From Lawsonibacter celer (GTDB taxonomy: Bacteria; Bacillota; Clostridia; Oscillospirales; Oscillospiraceae), in assembly GCF_014281125.1 (NCBI RefSeq), contig NZ_JACOEA010000003.1, positions 263,121 through 327,120 on the forward strand: a DNA stretch of 64,000 nt. The letters are read 5' to 3'. Below, piece after piece: positions 62,158 through 64,000 of the stretch (position 1 is its first letter; every line of letters begins with the position of its first letter). The notes under the pieces are model-generated. The model saw only the letters and a list, made by a program, of their open reading frames with translations, made no database searches and was not told the DNA's origin. A program made the position numbers and the translations under genes.

Positions 62158-62190
62158 CCTATCCGACACAATGCGCAAGTGCCGGATAGG
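62158..62190 (+). terminator. Hairpin after the transposon recombinase
   Basis: CCTATCCG pairs with CGGATAGG around a 17-base loop; a run of T follows ten bases later. Confidence 0.5.
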
Positions 62191-62215
62191 AACGGCAAAA
62201 TTTTTTACACTTCTA

Positions 62216-62234
62216 TTACTTCTTTATCGCACAT
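62216..62234. repeat. Right inverted repeat of the tet(W) transposon
   Basis: The plus-strand TTACTTCTTTATCGCACAT is the inverse of the left end with four transitions, and is followed by the CAG of the atoE side. Confidence 0.75.
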
Positions 62235-62842
62235 CAGTAAATATTCATGGGATTGTAGCAGGTCTCGGCTACGCTCATGGTTTTTCCCACAATCTGGGCA
62301 TAGGAGCTGCCCTCGGTCGCCAGATTGGAATACAGCGTGGCGGAGGGCCCAAGGCACTGGCCCAAAATCATACAGGCGTAGCCGCCGGCGACCATCATGG
62401 GGAAGTGCAGGCCCTTGATGCGCTTGGCAAGGTGCATGGCCAGGATGGGGGTGACGATGGTGCAGAATGCCCAGTTCAGCATGGAGGTGACGTAGCCGAA
62501 GGCCATCAGCAGGATCAGGGCGGCAGTGCGGTTGTTCACCAATTTGGCCAGCTTGTTCAGCATTCTAGCGGCCTGGGGGCTGCGGGCGCATGTGGAGGTG
62601 ACGATGACCATCAGCCCCATCTGGAACGCCAGGGTAAATTGACTGCTCAGGCCGTCCCACCATGCGGTAAGCAGCTCCAGGGGGCCTTTCCCGATGCACA
62701 GGGACAGGACAAAGACCACCAGCATCAGGATGACACAGAACACAAAGGAGTCTGGAATGATCTTCTCTGCGGCAAAGCTAAACTTCTTGCTCGCTCTCCA
62801 CAGAGGCGTGCCCTTCGAACGGGCTGTGGCGTTGCTTGACAT
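62234..62842 (-). pseudogene. atoE-like short-chain fatty acid transporter, N-terminal part (split gene)
   Basis: The frame begins MSSNATARSKGTPLWRASKK and contains KIIPDSFVFCVILMLVVFVL and later NWAFCTIVTPILAMHLAKRI, the N-terminal membrane segments of the AtoE family. After CYNPMNIY it meets TGA at the transposon border, so only about 202 residues remain. The C-terminal part is at 50761-51556. GAGGAAG precedes the ATG. It is unlikely to work alone, since the six C-terminal segments are missing. Confidence 0.88.
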
Positions 62843-62906
62843 AGGGTTTCGCTTCCTCTCTCTTATATTCTCCAGCGCCGCACGGTCCGGCGCTCAGAGT
62901 CAGACA

Positions 62907-63836
62907 TTATTTCCCGTAGAGCGCCTTGACCAGATAGTCATTCAGACCATCCTTGGACTGCTGAATCTGCTCGGGGGTCCATTTCTGAAAGCCCTCGCCG
63001 GTCTTAAACCCAATTTTGCCCTCATCACGCAGCCGCTTGAGCAGCGGGGAGGGCTCATGGGTGTCTTCCAAATCCTTGAGTATGTACTCGTGAATATTGT
63101 AGGTCAGGTCGGTCCCCACCAGGTCGGCGTTCTCCATGGGACCCAGCTGGGGCAGACGAAGGCCAAAGGAATAGCGCACCGCCTTGTCCACCGTCTCGGC
63201 GTCGGCAATCCCCCGCTCCACAATGGAGATGGCCTCCCGCCACAGGGCGTGCTGCATCCGGTTGGCAATGAAGCCGGGCACGTCCTTCCTGCACAACACC
63301 GGCTCCTTGCCGGCGGAGGCGAGCACCTCCATCACGGTCCGGGCGGTCTCATCGCTGGAGGCGTCGGACTTGACCACCTCCACCAGTGGAATCAGATGGC
63401 CGGGGTTCCAGAAATGGGTGCCCACAAACCGCTCCCGGTGCTTCAGATCGCGGCTGATTTCGCTGGGGCTCATGACGGAGGAATTGGTGCAGAAGATGGT
63501 GTCGGGACGGCAGCGCGCCTCCAGCTTGGCAAACGTCTCGCGCTTGATGTCCATATCCTCAAACACGGCCTCAATCACCAGATCAGCGCGGCTGATTAGC
63601 TCGCTGTCCATATTGGTGGTGAAGGAAATACGGGACAGACGGCTGGCAAGCTCCTCCTCCGTAATCGCACCGGCGGCGACGAGCTCCTTGGTGTTGTTTC
63701 GGATGCCCGCGGCCACATCGGTGTCGTACAGGTCGTAGACCCCCACCTCATAGGACGGATTGGAGGCCATCACAAAGGCGATGTTCTTCCCCATCATGCC
63801 GGCGCCGCAGATGAGGATATACTTGATGTTTTTCAT
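62907..63836 (-). CDS. 3-hydroxyacyl-CoA / 3-hydroxy acid dehydrogenase (HADH family)
   Basis: The 309-residue protein has the NAD motif CGAGMMGKNIAF (about 10-21), catalytic His in GTHFWNPGHLIPLVEVV, the NSS motif and a C-terminal HADH helix domain (FIANRMQHALWREAISIVER). The FWNPxHLxPLVEV form is seen in HADH-family dehydrogenases acting on free hydroxy acids, such as carnitine dehydrogenase, as well as on CoA esters. It lies 30 bases after a beta-keto acid cleavage enzyme gene and before atoE, so it may oxidise a 3-hydroxy acid to the keto acid which that enzyme then splits. AAGGAG is 9 bases from ATG 63836. Confidence 0.85.
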   Translation of the reverse strand: MKNIKYILICGAGMMGKNIAFVMASNPSYEVGVYDLYDTDVAAGIRNNTKELVAAGAITEEELASRLSRISFTTNMDSELISRADLVIEAVFEDMDIKRETFAKLEARCRPDTIFCTNSSVMSPSEISRDLKHRERFVGTHFWNPGHLIPLVEVVKSDASSDETARTVMEVLASAGKEPVLCRKDVPGFIANRMQHALWREAISIVERGIADAETVDKAVRYSFGLRLPQLGPMENADLVGTDLTYNIHEYILKDLEDTHEPSPLLKRLRDEGKIGFKTGEGFQKWTPEQIQQSKDGLNDYLVKALYGK

Positions 63837-63866
63837 GGTATTTTACTCCTTAAGCCCGCATCCAGT

Positions 63867-64000
63867 TTATTTTTTCAGTCCGAGGATCTGACGGGCTTCA
63901 TCCGGGGTGGCGACCTCACAGCCATACTCGCGGATGACGCGGGCGGCGCGCTCCACAAACTGGCGGTTGTTCTTGGCCAGCACGCCCTTGGAGTACATCA
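63867..64000 (-). CDS. Beta-keto acid cleavage enzyme (BKACE, DUF849), C-terminal end only
   Basis: The last 44 codons read MYSKGVLAKNNRQFVERAAR then VIREYGCEVATPDEARQILG and end LKK. This is how the BKACE / 3-keto-5-aminohexanoate cleavage family ends (KGxLAxxN, VATPxEARxILGL). The enzymes react a beta-keto acid with acetyl-CoA to give acetoacetate and a new acyl-CoA. The start lies right of the window. The order BKACE, dehydrogenase, atoE fits a pathway in which acetoacetate is an intermediate. Confidence 0.75.
   Translation of the reverse strand, partial: MYSKGVLAKNNRQFVERAARVIREYGCEVATPDEARQILGLKK

Larger units (their letters stand above)
51555..62236 (+). mobile_element. Tn4451/Tn5397-like mobilizable transposon carrying tet(W), inserted in atoE
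   Basis: A 10.7-kb segment interrupts atoE. It contains tet(W) with its leader, a methyltransferase, a sigma-like protein, a helix-turn-helix protein, MobC, relaxase, a Cys-rich small protein, a replisome organizer, a DnaC-like ATPase, TnpW and a TnpX/TndX-type recombinase. Both ends share TC on the plus strand (GA on the other), the dinucleotide used by TnpX-type enzymes, just outside 19-base imperfect inverted repeats. It encodes no mating-pair apparatus, so it is mobilizable rather than self-transmissible. Rejoining the flanks at the shared bases leaves atoE one base out of frame. Confidence 0.88.

Noticed and set aside
1..64000. CRISPR arrays, rRNA genes, classical DDE insertion sequences
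   Set aside because: No regularly spaced repeats, rRNA sequence or DDE transposase was seen in the window.

Overview
The window (about 58-60 % GC outside one insert) looks like a chromosome segment of a spore-forming, anaerobic gut Clostridia member of the Oscillospiraceae (Flavonifractor / Intestinimonas / Lawsonibacter type). The evidence is the Gram-positive style genes (dipicolinate synthase, FHA-FtsW plus PBP, large serine recombinases, tet(W)), the many carboxylate/acyl-CoA fermentation genes, sigma-54 control and strong Shine-Dalgarno sites. The genus is inference.

Layout. 1-2234: end of a branched-chain-amino-acid-type ABC binding protein, a short-chain dehydrogenase and an esterase; then tRNA-Val(GAC). 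2824-11736: eight-gene minus-strand operon for beta-oxidation-like breakdown of an imported carboxylate (thiolase, crotonase, Na+ symporter, acyl-CoA dehydrogenase, family III CoA-transferase, ferredoxin, 3-hydroxyacyl-CoA dehydrogenase, GntP permease). It sits behind a near-perfect sigma-54 promoter and beside a divergent PrpR-type sigma-54 activator. 14158: acetyl-CoA hydrolase/transferase-family enzyme. 15516-18693: FHA-FtsW and a transpeptidase. 19330-22823: VOC protein plus TRAP transporter behind another sigma-54-type promoter. 23046-38777: housekeeping genes (thioesterase, purL, binding lipoprotein, pgeF, secA, rlmD, asnA, recQ). The 3' end of rlmD carries the scar of a lost integrated element.

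38874-64000 is the most unusual part. dpaB is intact, but dpaA (dipicolinate synthase A, needed for spore heat resistance) is in pieces. Its C-terminus (39461-39601) and middle (45994-46346) are separated by a 6.4-kb element. The element is bounded by 13-bp perfect inverted repeats around a CC core, encodes its own serine recombinase, and carries an AtuA-family operon with a transporter and its own sigma-54 activator and promoter. Joining the CC cores restores the dpaA reading frame exactly. A second serine recombinase abuts the middle fragment, and the N-terminal third of dpaA is not in the window, so a second and larger intervening element probably runs past the right edge. This resembles the skin-type elements that are cut out of sporulation genes in the mother cell, but with metabolic cargo instead of phage genes.

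Inside that outer segment (TetR, Na+ symporter, membrane protein, atoE, 3-hydroxyacyl-CoA dehydrogenase, beta-keto acid cleavage enzyme), atoE is itself split by a 10.7-kb Tn4451/Tn5397-like mobilizable transposon. That transposon carries tet(W) with its attenuator leader, a methyltransferase, a relaxase module, replication genes and a TnpX/TndX-type recombinase.
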